The notes beneath the pieces were generated by a model. That model did no database searches. It was not told the origin of the DNA and worked only from the letters and a program-made list of their open reading frames with translations. Source: Promethearchaeota archaeon (GTDB lineage: Archaea; Asgardarchaeota; Lokiarchaeia; Sigynarchaeales; SOKP01). Taken from it: 5,727 nucleotides of DNA. Positions 1 to 5,238 of this stretch are shown here, piece after piece. The stretch covers positions 1 to 5,727 of the forward strand of contig JAHLWT010000262.1 of NCBI GenBank assembly GCA_019057775.1, written 5' to 3'. Both the position numbers and the translations under genes were made by a program. Positions within the stretch are counted from its first letter, which is position 1. Every line of letters begins with the position of its first letter.

Positions 1-2
1 TA

Positions 3-578
3 AATGTCTATTTTAAAAAGTTACCAAGTACAAATCCTATAAAACAAATGTTGGAAAAGGGAATTAATTTTCTTGACATTGGTTGTGGAAATGGAAGACT
101 TATTATTCAATTGGCACAGCTATTTACAAATAGCCTATTTACAGGCGTAGATCCTAGCCTATATGGGATTAATGTTGCTAAAAAAAATATTGAACAATTA
201 GGGTTAAAAGATCGTGTTTTTGTAGAGAATCTTGGTGGTGAAAAGTTTCAATATAAGGAAGAGTTTGAAATTGCATGTATGACAGTAGTCTTTCACGAAA
301 TTAATCCTAGTATCCGTTTTAAAGTATTGAAGAACATTTACAATGCATTGAAGAAAGGTGGACGTCTAATTATTTTCGATTTTACTTACCCAGAACGTTT
401 TGATGATTTCAAAAACCCGAATTACGGATCAACAATAATTCATCAATTTAACGAAACATCTTTAGGTGCTATATTCCTTAACCTTACAGAACAAAACGAA
501 ATGTTTGCTAAAGTCGGATTTAAAGATATTCAAAGGATGACATTAAAAGCAATTGATATAATTAACGCTGTGAAATAA
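3..578 (+). CDS. Class I SAM-dependent methyltransferase, 5'-truncated by the window edge
   Basis: This is the C-terminal part of a Rossmann-fold methyltransferase that uses S-adenosylmethionine; the substrate cannot be told. The first ATG is at 48, but the frame is open back to the window edge. The 15 residues upstream (ending in PSTNPIKQ) read as normal protein, so 48 is probably an internal Met and the gene starts outside. Counting from that Met, motif I is LDIGCGNG (residues 9-16), the acidic residue contacting the ribose is D35 in TGVDPS, motif IV lies in FEIACMTVVFHEI (about 73-85), and the post-motif strand is GGRLIIFDF. Motif I so close to the N-terminus also argues for a missing upstream segment. 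The pattern resembles methyltransferases with an N-terminal winged-helix domain (Rv2258c-like), where a large N-terminal part would be missing. That subfamily is inference. The stop is TAA at 576-578. Local GC is low (about 30% at 301-360). Confidence 0.85.
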   Translation, partial: NVYFKKLPSTNPIKQMLEKGINFLDIGCGNGRLIIQLAQLFTNSLFTGVDPSLYGINVAKKNIEQLGLKDRVFVENLGGEKFQYKEEFEIACMTVVFHEINPSIRFKVLKNIYNALKKGGRLIIFDFTYPERFDDFKNPNYGSTIIHQFNETSLGAIFLNLTEQNEMFAKVGFKDIQRMTLKAIDIINAVK

Positions 579-623
579 TTATAAAAAATTGAAAAAACAA
601 CTAATTTCATTTAGTTCTCATTT

Positions 624-654
624 ATTCAATCTAAAATAAAATTTAGGATTGAAT
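624..654. repeat. Imperfect inverted repeat (hairpin) in the spacer after the methyltransferase
   Basis: ATTCAATC (624-631) is the reverse complement of GATTGAAT (647-654). The inner bases TAAA (632-635) and TTTA (642-645) extend the stem to 12 pairs with one bulged G at 646 and a 6-base loop. It lies 46 bases after the methyltransferase stop and 5 bases before the ATG of the small ORF at 660. It could be a transcript-end structure or a protein-binding site. No T-run follows directly, so an intrinsic terminator of bacterial type is not supported. Confidence 0.4.
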
Positions 655-659
655 TAAAT

Positions 660-789
660 ATGAGAATAAAAAAAAGGTTAATTGGTGGACTAGTTATAGC
701 ATCTAGTGTTGTTATTGCGGGAATTAATTTCTAATGATTCTACCGAAGATTCTTTTGATTCTGAGATTCGAAAGTTGATGGCAGAGTAA
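660..789 (+). pseudogene. Small membrane or secreted peptide ORF, apparently frame-shifted
   Basis: From ATG 660 a 24-residue peptide can be read to TAA 732-734. It has a basic start (MRIKKR) followed by a hydrophobic run (LIGGLVIASSVVIAG), like a signal peptide or single membrane segment. A second frame, open from 700 to TAA 787-789, gives an acidic/serine tail: LISNDSTEDSFDSEIRKLM and then AE. Joining the two frames around 720-724 would give a protein of about 42-43 residues with a hydrophobic N-terminus and a polar tail, which suggests a one-base indel in a real small gene or gene remnant. The two parts could also be unrelated chance ORFs. No clear ribosome-binding site precedes 660. No family is recognised. 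Confidence 0.25.
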
Positions 790-794
790 GAAAA

Positions 795-808
795 GAAAAA
801 TTTATATA
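795..808 (+). promoter_or_regulatory. Archaeal BRE/TATA promoter of the vapBC operon
   Basis: A purine-rich GAAAAA (795-800) is followed by TTTATATA (801-808), a near-consensus archaeal B-recognition element plus TATA box. Archaeal transcription usually starts about 25 bases downstream of the box centre, here around 828-832. That gives a very short leader of about 10-14 bases before the vapB ATG at 842. It is the clearest promoter in the window and a main reason for calling the DNA archaeal. Confidence 0.6.
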
Positions 809-813
809 CTTTT

Positions 814-847
814 ATGGGTAATATATTATGGGTAAAAAAAAATGGGT
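814..847 (+). repeat. Three ATGGGT units at exact 14-base spacing across the vapB start
   Basis: ATGGGT occurs at 814, 828 and 842, each followed by an A-rich 8-base spacer. The third copy is the vapB start codon and its second codon. Because 14 is not a multiple of three, the copies are in three different frames. The first two open only short ORFs, stopping at 847-849 and 858-860. The copies sit at or just downstream of the predicted transcription start. That position would suit an operator for autoregulation by the VapB antitoxin, but it may equally be a small local duplication. Confidence 0.4.
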
Positions 848-1078
848 GAAAATAAGATAGTAGAAAAAGTCACGATTGATGAGCGAGGTCGAGTTACCAT
901 TCCAAAGAGTATTCGTGAAAAATATAATTTCATTCCTGGAGAGGAATTGGAAATTATAGATGAAAGTGATAAGATTATTCTAAAATTGATTATTCCAAAA
1001 CAAAAAACAGTAAAACGTTCCGGGAAGTGGGGTAAATTTACTTTTTTAAAAACTGGAGAATCAACTTTTGGTGAGTAA
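842..1078 (+). CDS. vapB: AbrB/MazE-type antitoxin (VapB)
   Basis: This 78-residue protein is the antitoxin half of a VapBC-type module. Residues about 7-47 form a SpoVT/AbrB swapped-hairpin DNA-binding domain, with the typical core VTIDERGRVTIPKSIREKY followed by PGEELEI. The tail (about 50-78, basic then GKFTFLKTGESTFGE) is the part that in this family usually wraps the toxin and blocks its active site. The length is normal. The start is fixed at 842 because the earlier ATGs at 814 and 828 are in other frames that stop quickly. Its stop TAA (1076-1078) touches the ATG of the PIN-domain gene, so the two are co-transcribed. Such antitoxins usually repress their own promoter, and the ATGGGT repeats at 814-847 are a candidate site (inference). 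Confidence 0.85.
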   Translation: MGENKIVEKVTIDERGRVTIPKSIREKYNFIPGEELEIIDESDKIILKLIIPKQKTVKRSGKWGKFTFLKTGESTFGE

Positions 1079-1540
1079 ATGACTAGAAAATTAATTGATA
1101 TCAATTTTTTATCGATTTTCTTTGTGGAGGATCATCCCGGATTTAACTACATCAAGAAATTGATGGAGGAAGGTTTAACGGGTGCGTTTAAAATAGTTAT
1201 TCCGGAAATTCTTCCATTTCGTGCATTTTGGATCTTAACCACTAAGTGGGGAATTGATAAACAGCTTGCTAAAGAAGTAATTTTAGAATTTGTAAAGAAT
1301 TACTCTATTCCAATTTATGTTGGTTTAAAGAGAGAGACTATTATCGAAGCGTTTAAGTATTCAAATGAATTAAACCATGATATTTATGATTGTTATTATT
1401 TAGCTTTAGCTAAACAAGAAGATGCAACCTCAATTTTGACAACAGATGCAGATTTTGATAAACTATGTAAGAAAATTGGATTAAAATATGAAAATCCCGT
1501 ACCTCTCGACATTTTAAAAAAATTTTCTGCATTTAAATGA
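1079..1540 (+). CDS. vapC: PIN-domain ribonuclease toxin (VapC)
   Basis: This 153-residue protein is a predicted Mg2+-dependent PIN-domain endoribonuclease. VapC toxins cleave tRNA, rRNA or mRNA when freed from the antitoxin; the target here is unknown. The acidic active-site pattern appears complete: D7 in IDIN, E43 in IPEIL, D104 (with D101) in HDIYDCYYLALA, and D123/D125 in TTDADF. The N-terminal 'DINFL' replaces the more usual 'DTS.l', which the family tolerates. The ATG follows the vapB TAA with no gap. GGTGA at 1070-1074, inside the end of vapB, is a good archaeal ribosome-binding site 4 bases before it, so translation is probably coupled. Sampled GC is very low (15 of 60 bases at 1261-1320), unlike the redox operon downstream, which fits a mobile cassette. 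Confidence 0.85.
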   Translation: MTRKLIDINFLSIFFVEDHPGFNYIKKLMEEGLTGAFKIVIPEILPFRAFWILTTKWGIDKQLAKEVILEFVKNYSIPIYVGLKRETIIEAFKYSNELNHDIYDCYYLALAKQEDATSILTTDADFDKLCKKIGLKYENPVPLDILKKFSAFK

Positions 1541-1624
1541 GAAACCTTCAGACCTCGTGATGGATGTTCCGACTAACATTACTCCATTTATTGGTAGCTG
1601 AAAAAAAACTTTCAAAATGACAAA

Positions 1625-1771
1625 TTACAATTGTACTTTAGAATTGTATATCCATCCTTTTAAAATAAGTGCTGATAATTGATCTTTATGAGTGAGTTCG
1701 CTTCTTTTCTCGAAATTTAAAACCAATTCAAGCGCTTCTTCTACTTTCCCGTAAACAACTAAAAATTTTAT
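1625..1771 (-). pseudogene. Decayed TPR-repeat protein fragment, minus strand
   Basis: The complement of 1625-1771 reads 48 codons without a stop, ending in TAA at 1625-1627. An in-frame TAA at 1772-1774 lies just upstream, and no ATG is present. The peptide looks like real protein: YGKVEEALELVLNFEKR, then SELTHKDQLSALILKGWIY. The G-x-x-EEAL-E-L helix and the following amphipathic helix match tetratricopeptide repeats. The 'E-K-x-x-x-L-T-x-x-x-x-L-x-A-L-x-L-K' style recalls TPR proteins that are abundant in Asgard archaea (from memory of the family, not a search). With a stop at each side and no start, it is best read as a remnant of a longer gene. The alternative is a chance open frame in AT-rich DNA, which the helical periodicity makes less likely. 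Confidence 0.45.
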
Positions 1772-1807
1772 TTACAATGATTATTAACTTTTATTATTAA
1801 ACTTGAA

Positions 1808-1815
1808 TTTAAATA
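1808..1815 (+). promoter_or_regulatory. Possible TATA box of the FAD oxidase/Fe-S operon
   Basis: TTTAAATA at 1808-1815 matches the archaeal TATA consensus and is the last such box before the ATG at 1840. A start 25 bases downstream would leave almost no leader and would lose the AAGGA at 1824-1828. A box further up, in the T/A-rich stretch 1761-1800, could therefore be the real one. The whole area is so AT-rich that several boxes fit, and the choice is uncertain. Confidence 0.3.
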
Positions 1816-1839
1816 AAATCAAAAAGGACGCAAGAAATT

Positions 1840-3411
1840 ATGTTCTACAAGACGATTGAGAAAGACAAGCTCAAGCTATCATTCACGTCGTATTTGAGGA
1901 AGAAACCTAAGCTTGAAGAGAAGCGGTTAGAAATTCAAATGGCTCTAATGAAGATCGTTGGTGAAGAGGATGTCGTCACTGAGGAATCACAACTACTCTC
2001 CTACCACTATTCACAACTGCCTGGAGGTATTCCTCTAAGACGTACCACAGTAGCGAAGGGTAAGTACGTAATTGTAATGGCTGATTTTGCCGTTTATCCT
2101 GAAACGACAGAGGAAGTTCAGGAGATAGTCAAACTAGCAAATCAATACAACATTCCCTTAGTACCATTCGCTGGGGGAAGTGGTCTTGGAATCACAGCTC
2201 CTTCTGGTGGGATTATTCTAGATTTGAAAAAATTAGACCGAATTATTGACATTGACGAGATATCTCATACGACAACTGTTGAAGCAGGGATCTACGTGTT
2301 CGATTTAGAAAATGAGTTGAATAAAAGAGGCTTTGAACTTGAACACTACCCTGCCTCCTATTTTTGTTCATGTATTGGTGGTTTTATTGGAGATCGTTCG
2401 GCAGGTAGATTGTCGACGAAATATGGAAAGATAGAGAAAATGGTCCTTGGTATGAAGGTTGTACTACCAAATGGTAAGTTGATTGATACACCGAAAGTCC
2501 CTGCTCACGCTGTGGGACCTGACCTGAACAACCTTTTCATAGGGATGGGTGGCACACTTGGAGTTACCACAGAGGTCACTCTCAAAATATACCCAAAACC
2601 TGAGAAGCGAACATTCAGGTCTTTCCTTTTACCAGATCTCGATAATGGATTCGAAGCAATGAGGAAGATCATGCAGGAGGATCTTAATCCATGTATGGCT
2701 AGATTGTATGATCCTATCGAAACTAACAGTCAGTTATTCAAGTATCATTTAGTGACACCGCCCTCAAGAGAAAAACTGGAGAGCATGCCAGGTAGCTGTT
2801 ACTTAATCATAGGGTTCGATGGAAAAGCAGAGCTCGTAGACCTTATGCATCAATGGACATTGAAAATCCTTCAGCAACATGAAGCTACCGATCTTGGTTT
2901 TGCTGAGGGACATTTTTGGTGGGATCATAGTCTCGATGATTATTATAAAGGATTTGGTCGACCAACAAGGCAATCAGAGTTCTTCTCTGAAGATACTCCC
3001 TATACAGGAGGCGTTTTTGATTATATTGTACCAATGAAATATATCAGTCAAATTTGGAAAGAAACCAGTGAAGCACTCAAGAAAGCTTTTCCTAAGTCAA
3101 TCCTTTATGGACACTTCTCGCATTGGTATAAAACTGCGACAATGATGTATCCAATGGTATACATCTGGGATTTGCCAGATGATCCTGCGGAGATAGGAAA
3201 GGCATACTATAAAGCTCAAAATATTTGCTTAGAGCCTGTTTACAAATATGGTGGAGCCTTTCAACACCATCATGGAGTAGGTAGGATTTACGGTTGGCAG
3301 ATGCCAAGACAATGGGGTGAAGGGGGATTTGAGGCTCTCCGTGCCATAAAGGATGCTCTTGATCCTAATAACATTATGAACCCTGGTAATCTGGGTTTCA
3401 AGGTGAAATAA
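1840..3411 (+). CDS. FAD-linked oxidase, alkyl-DHAP-synthase-like (GlcD/AGPS group)
   Basis: This 523-residue flavoprotein belongs to the VAO/PCMH fold. The FAD-binding domain spans about 75-250. It has the pyrophosphate loop PFAGGSGLGITAPSGG (109-124), a second FAD contact GGFIGDRSAGRLSTKYG (180-196), and GMGGTLGVTTEVTLKIYP (235-252). The C-terminal cap has ARLYDP (R288), HHHGVGR (476-482) and the usual ending DPNNIMNPGNL (508-518). The HHHG motif, R288 position and overall spacing follow alkyldihydroxyacetonephosphate synthase more closely than glycolate oxidase GlcD. However, that synthase reaction is redox-neutral, while this gene is followed directly by an electron-transfer Fe-S subunit. 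A dehydrogenase for D-lactate, another 2-hydroxy acid or a related substrate is therefore more likely. ATG 1840 is preceded by AAGGA (1824-1828); a shorter start at M34 is possible. No signal peptide or membrane segment is seen. Confidence 0.85.
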   Translation: MFYKTIEKDKLKLSFTSYLRKKPKLEEKRLEIQMALMKIVGEEDVVTEESQLLSYHYSQLPGGIPLRRTTVAKGKYVIVMADFAVYPETTEEVQEIVKLANQYNIPLVPFAGGSGLGITAPSGGIILDLKKLDRIIDIDEISHTTTVEAGIYVFDLENELNKRGFELEHYPASYFCSCIGGFIGDRSAGRLSTKYGKIEKMVLGMKVVLPNGKLIDTPKVPAHAVGPDLNNLFIGMGGTLGVTTEVTLKIYPKPEKRTFRSFLLPDLDNGFEAMRKIMQEDLNPCMARLYDPIETNSQLFKYHLVTPPSREKLESMPGSCYLIIGFDGKAELVDLMHQWTLKILQQHEATDLGFAEGHFWWDHSLDDYYKGFGRPTRQSEFFSEDTPYTGGVFDYIVPMKYISQIWKETSEALKKAFPKSILYGHFSHWYKTATMMYPMVYIWDLPDDPAEIGKAYYKAQNICLEPVYKYGGAFQHHHGVGRIYGWQMPRQWGEGGFEALRAIKDALDPNNIMNPGNLGFKVK

Positions 3412-4542
3412 ATGACTGCGAAAGACTACCTTACTAATAACATTAAGGATGAGATTTGGTATTGCCTACACTGCATGATGTGTAAAGCAACATGTACTAC
3501 ACATCATTATACACGAAGAGAAGAGGATGCTCCTGAGCCCAGAGTCCATCTTGTTGAACTAGTGCGTAGAGGATTTTTGGATTGGGATGAAATCTCAGCT
3601 GAAACAATACTTCATTGTAACCTTTGCGGACTTTGTAGAGAATGGTGCGCATCTAAACAAGACATCTCCACAATCATGACCACAGCAAGAGCAGATGTTG
3701 TGAATCAAGGATTAGCACCTGATAGTGTTGTAAGAGTCGATGAGAGTCTGAATAATCTCAAAAATGCTTATGGAAAACCATTGGATGAACGCTTCAATGA
3801 CATTCCTCTAACTGGTAGCAGCGTCAATGATGCAGAGGTTATTTATTTCATAGGGTGTCTCAGCGGTTATGACAGACAAGAGATTCCTAAAGCTATGATC
3901 AAAATCCTTGAAGCTGCAGGAGTGAATTATACGGTTTTAAAAGGGGAGGAATGGTGTTGTGGTCTTCCTGCATATCAACTTGGACTCAGGGATAGAGCTA
4001 GGGAGATGTCTGAGCATAATGCGAAGTTTATAACTGCAACTGGTGTTAAGACTGTAATTGCTTCCTGTCCTGGATGTGCTAGGGCCTTAGATCTTGAATA
4101 TTCAAAGTGGGGGACGAACCTCAATGTGGAAGTCTTGCATCACACAGTATTCATCAAGAAATTGCTAGATGAGGGGAGATTAAAGCTAAATAAGCTTATC
4201 ACGAAAAAACTGACTTATCACGATCCTTGTCACCTGGGTCGAGACATGGAAATTTATGATGCACCTCGAGAAGTTCTCAAGCAGGTTTCTGAATCTGATA
4301 TTCTTGAGATGTTCGCTACACGTGAGAAAGCTCTCTGCTGTGGGTCTGGAGGCGGATACAAACTCACCAATCCTGAACAGGCTAATAACATGGGGAGCAG
4401 GATCACTGATGAAGCCGTTTTCGTAAAAGCTGACATCCTTGTTTCTGCTTGCCCTCTATGTAAAGAATCGTTCTCCAAGGATGCAAGAGAAAAAGGGCTT
4501 GAATTGAAGGATATCGCTGAGCTTATAATTGACTCCCTCTAG
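3412..4542 (+). CDS. GlcF/HdrD-like iron-sulfur protein with two CCG domains
   Basis: This 376-residue protein is predicted to carry electrons from the upstream flavoprotein. The N-terminal ferredoxin domain has two C-x2-C-x2-C-x3-C motifs (C18/C21/C24/C28 and C69/C72/C75/C79) for two [4Fe-4S] clusters. Two CCG domains follow, both with all five cysteines: C149, C182-C183, C219, C222, and C273, C309-C310, C347, C350. Complete CCG motifs in HdrB/HdrD bind non-cubane [4Fe-4S] clusters that reduce disulfides, so a thiol/disulfide or quinone-type acceptor is possible; this is inference. No membrane segment or haem subunit is encoded nearby. The ATG touches the TAA of the flavoprotein gene, and GGTGA (3402-3406) lies 5 bases before it, so the two genes form a translationally coupled operon. 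Glycolate oxidase subunit GlcF and lactate-utilisation protein LutA share this architecture. Confidence 0.88.
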   Translation: MTAKDYLTNNIKDEIWYCLHCMMCKATCTTHHYTRREEDAPEPRVHLVELVRRGFLDWDEISAETILHCNLCGLCREWCASKQDISTIMTTARADVVNQGLAPDSVVRVDESLNNLKNAYGKPLDERFNDIPLTGSSVNDAEVIYFIGCLSGYDRQEIPKAMIKILEAAGVNYTVLKGEEWCCGLPAYQLGLRDRAREMSEHNAKFITATGVKTVIASCPGCARALDLEYSKWGTNLNVEVLHHTVFIKKLLDEGRLKLNKLITKKLTYHDPCHLGRDMEIYDAPREVLKQVSESDILEMFATREKALCCGSGGGYKLTNPEQANNMGSRITDEAVFVKADILVSACPLCKESFSKDAREKGLELKDIAELIIDSL

Positions 4543-4713
4543 GGCGCCAATGAATGAAGATTAATAGTATTTTAAAATTCTTTAATTAAAAATTCTTGAG
4601 TGAAATGGAAAAAAAATGACTAGGTTTTTCCTTAACTAATATTAAGTAAAAAATATAAGACTCATTTACCATAAATATATTGAATTGCAGAAAACTAAAT
4701 AAAATGGTAAACA
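4543..4713. other. AT-rich spacer after the redox operon, with a direct repeat and a T-run
   Basis: No gene is seen in these 171 bases. A 9-base direct repeat AAAATTCTT occurs at 4574-4582 and 4589-4597, a 15-base period. A T-run (GTTTTTCCTT, 4624-4633) could end the redox operon transcript, since archaeal terminators are mainly T-rich tracts without a required hairpin. Which tract is used cannot be decided from sequence alone. Confidence 0.3.
4672..4680 (+). promoter_or_regulatory. Possible TATA box of the second toxin-antitoxin pair
   Basis: TAAATATAT lies 33 bases before the antitoxin ATG at 4714, which would put transcription start near 4700 with a short leader. A second candidate, AAATATAAG (4651-4659), lies 20 bases further up. 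No strong ribosome-binding site precedes 4714, consistent with a short or leaderless message. Confidence 0.35.
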
Positions 4714-4908
4714 ATGACTTTAAAACCTATTAAAGAAGATATAATCAAACTCATTCAAGATTTACCCGATGATGCTACTTTAGAGGATATTCAATATCAT
4801 CTCTTTGTAAAACAAAAGCTCTTAAGAGCGGAACAGCAAATAAAAGAAGGAAAAACTATTCCTCATGAAGAAGTCATGGAAAAGGCTAGGGAGAAATGGT
4901 TCAAATAG
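4714..4908 (+). CDS. Small antitoxin of a ParE/RelE-type module
   Basis: This 64-residue acidic/basic helical protein is the antitoxin partner of the downstream toxin. Its pattern is typical of small antitoxins found next to ParE/RelE toxins: an N-terminal helix IKEDIIKLIQ, the LPDDATLEDI turn (17-26), a long charged helix (about 27-45), then EGKTIPHEEVMEKAREKW (45-62). The DNA-binding part is not obvious, and this group is often left as hypothetical or loosely assigned to RelB-like antitoxins. The main evidence is context: its last 13 bases overlap the toxin gene, in the usual antitoxin-first order. The start at 4714 is the only ATG that gives the complete conserved N-terminal helix. Confidence 0.7.
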   Translation: MTLKPIKEDIIKLIQDLPDDATLEDIQYHLFVKQKLLRAEQQIKEGKTIPHEEVMEKAREKWFK

Positions 4909-5186
4909 AATGGTCTGAAGAAGCTGAAGAAGATTTAGACGACATTATTTCATACCTTACAAAGAGTTCCTCTCAATATGCCAACTCTTTTTTTGAACGT
5001 GTTCATGAAGCTATCGAAAATATTAAACAATTTCCTAAAATAGGTCGTCAAGTACCAGAATCTAAGATTCCAACTGATAGGGAATTAATTATTCAAAAAT
5101 ATAGATTAATTTATCGGTTTTTAGAAGAAGAGAATAAAATAATCATTATGATGTTAATTCATGGAAGTAGGTTATTGAATTTTTAA
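4896..5186 (+). CDS. ParE/RelE-superfamily toxin
   Basis: This 96-residue protein has the complete ParE-type pattern. It opens with a strand and helical hairpin (IEWSEEAEEDLDDIISYL), then shows FPKIGRQVPE (46-55) and REL (62-64), and closes with the strands YRLIYRF (69-75) and IIIMMLIHGSRLL (82-94). ParE members poison DNA gyrase, whereas RelE members cut mRNA on the ribosome. The conserved R-E-L/Y-R-x-x-Y-R/H-G-x-R set is seen in both and does not decide the target. The length is normal and nothing appears truncated, so the toxin is probably active. Its ATG lies inside the antitoxin gene (13-base overlap), which implies coupled translation. The stop TAA (5184-5186) lies 52 bases from the converging dehydrogenase gene. 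Confidence 0.85.
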   Translation: MVQIEWSEEAEEDLDDIISYLTKSSSQYANSFFERVHEAIENIKQFPKIGRQVPESKIPTDRELIIQKYRLIYRFLEEENKIIIMMLIHGSRLLNF

Positions 5187-5238
5187 TCATTTAGATAATA
5201 ATTCCGCTGCAGTTCATAGCAGAAGGTGCAGTGCCTTG

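Noticed and set aside
826..1104. 92-codon minus-strand open frame opposite vapB
   Set aside because: It lies fully antisense to a gene with a clear AbrB domain, and its peptide shows no recognisable domain.
1560..1601. Short plus-strand reading MDVPTNITPFIGS after vapC
   Set aside because: The ending faintly recalls the TPFIGRE segment of some ATPase regulators, but only 13 residues can be read before a stop, too little to call a remnant.
1626..1648. TACAATT/AATTGTA inverted repeat in the vapC-flavoprotein spacer
   Set aside because: A 7-pair AT-rich stem is expected by chance here, and it overlaps the TPR-like reading.
2365..2379. Cysteine pair C176/C178 beside the FAD-binding GG motif, considered as a covalent flavin link
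   Set aside because: In bicovalent flavoproteins such as berberine bridge enzyme the linking Cys sits six residues before the GG; here the offsets are four and two, so the match fails.
3092..3307. 71-codon minus-strand open frame inside the flavoprotein gene
   Set aside because: It is a shadow of the conserved C-terminal cap region; no family resemblance.
4254..4478. 74-codon minus-strand open frame inside the Fe-S protein gene
   Set aside because: It is antisense to the second CCG domain, whose cysteines are all conserved; no independent support.
5207..5231. CTGCA/TGCAG repeats between the converging parE and dehydrogenase genes, considered as an attachment site or terminator
   Set aside because: The stem is only 5 pairs with a 15-base loop and lacks a T-run; no integrase is nearby.
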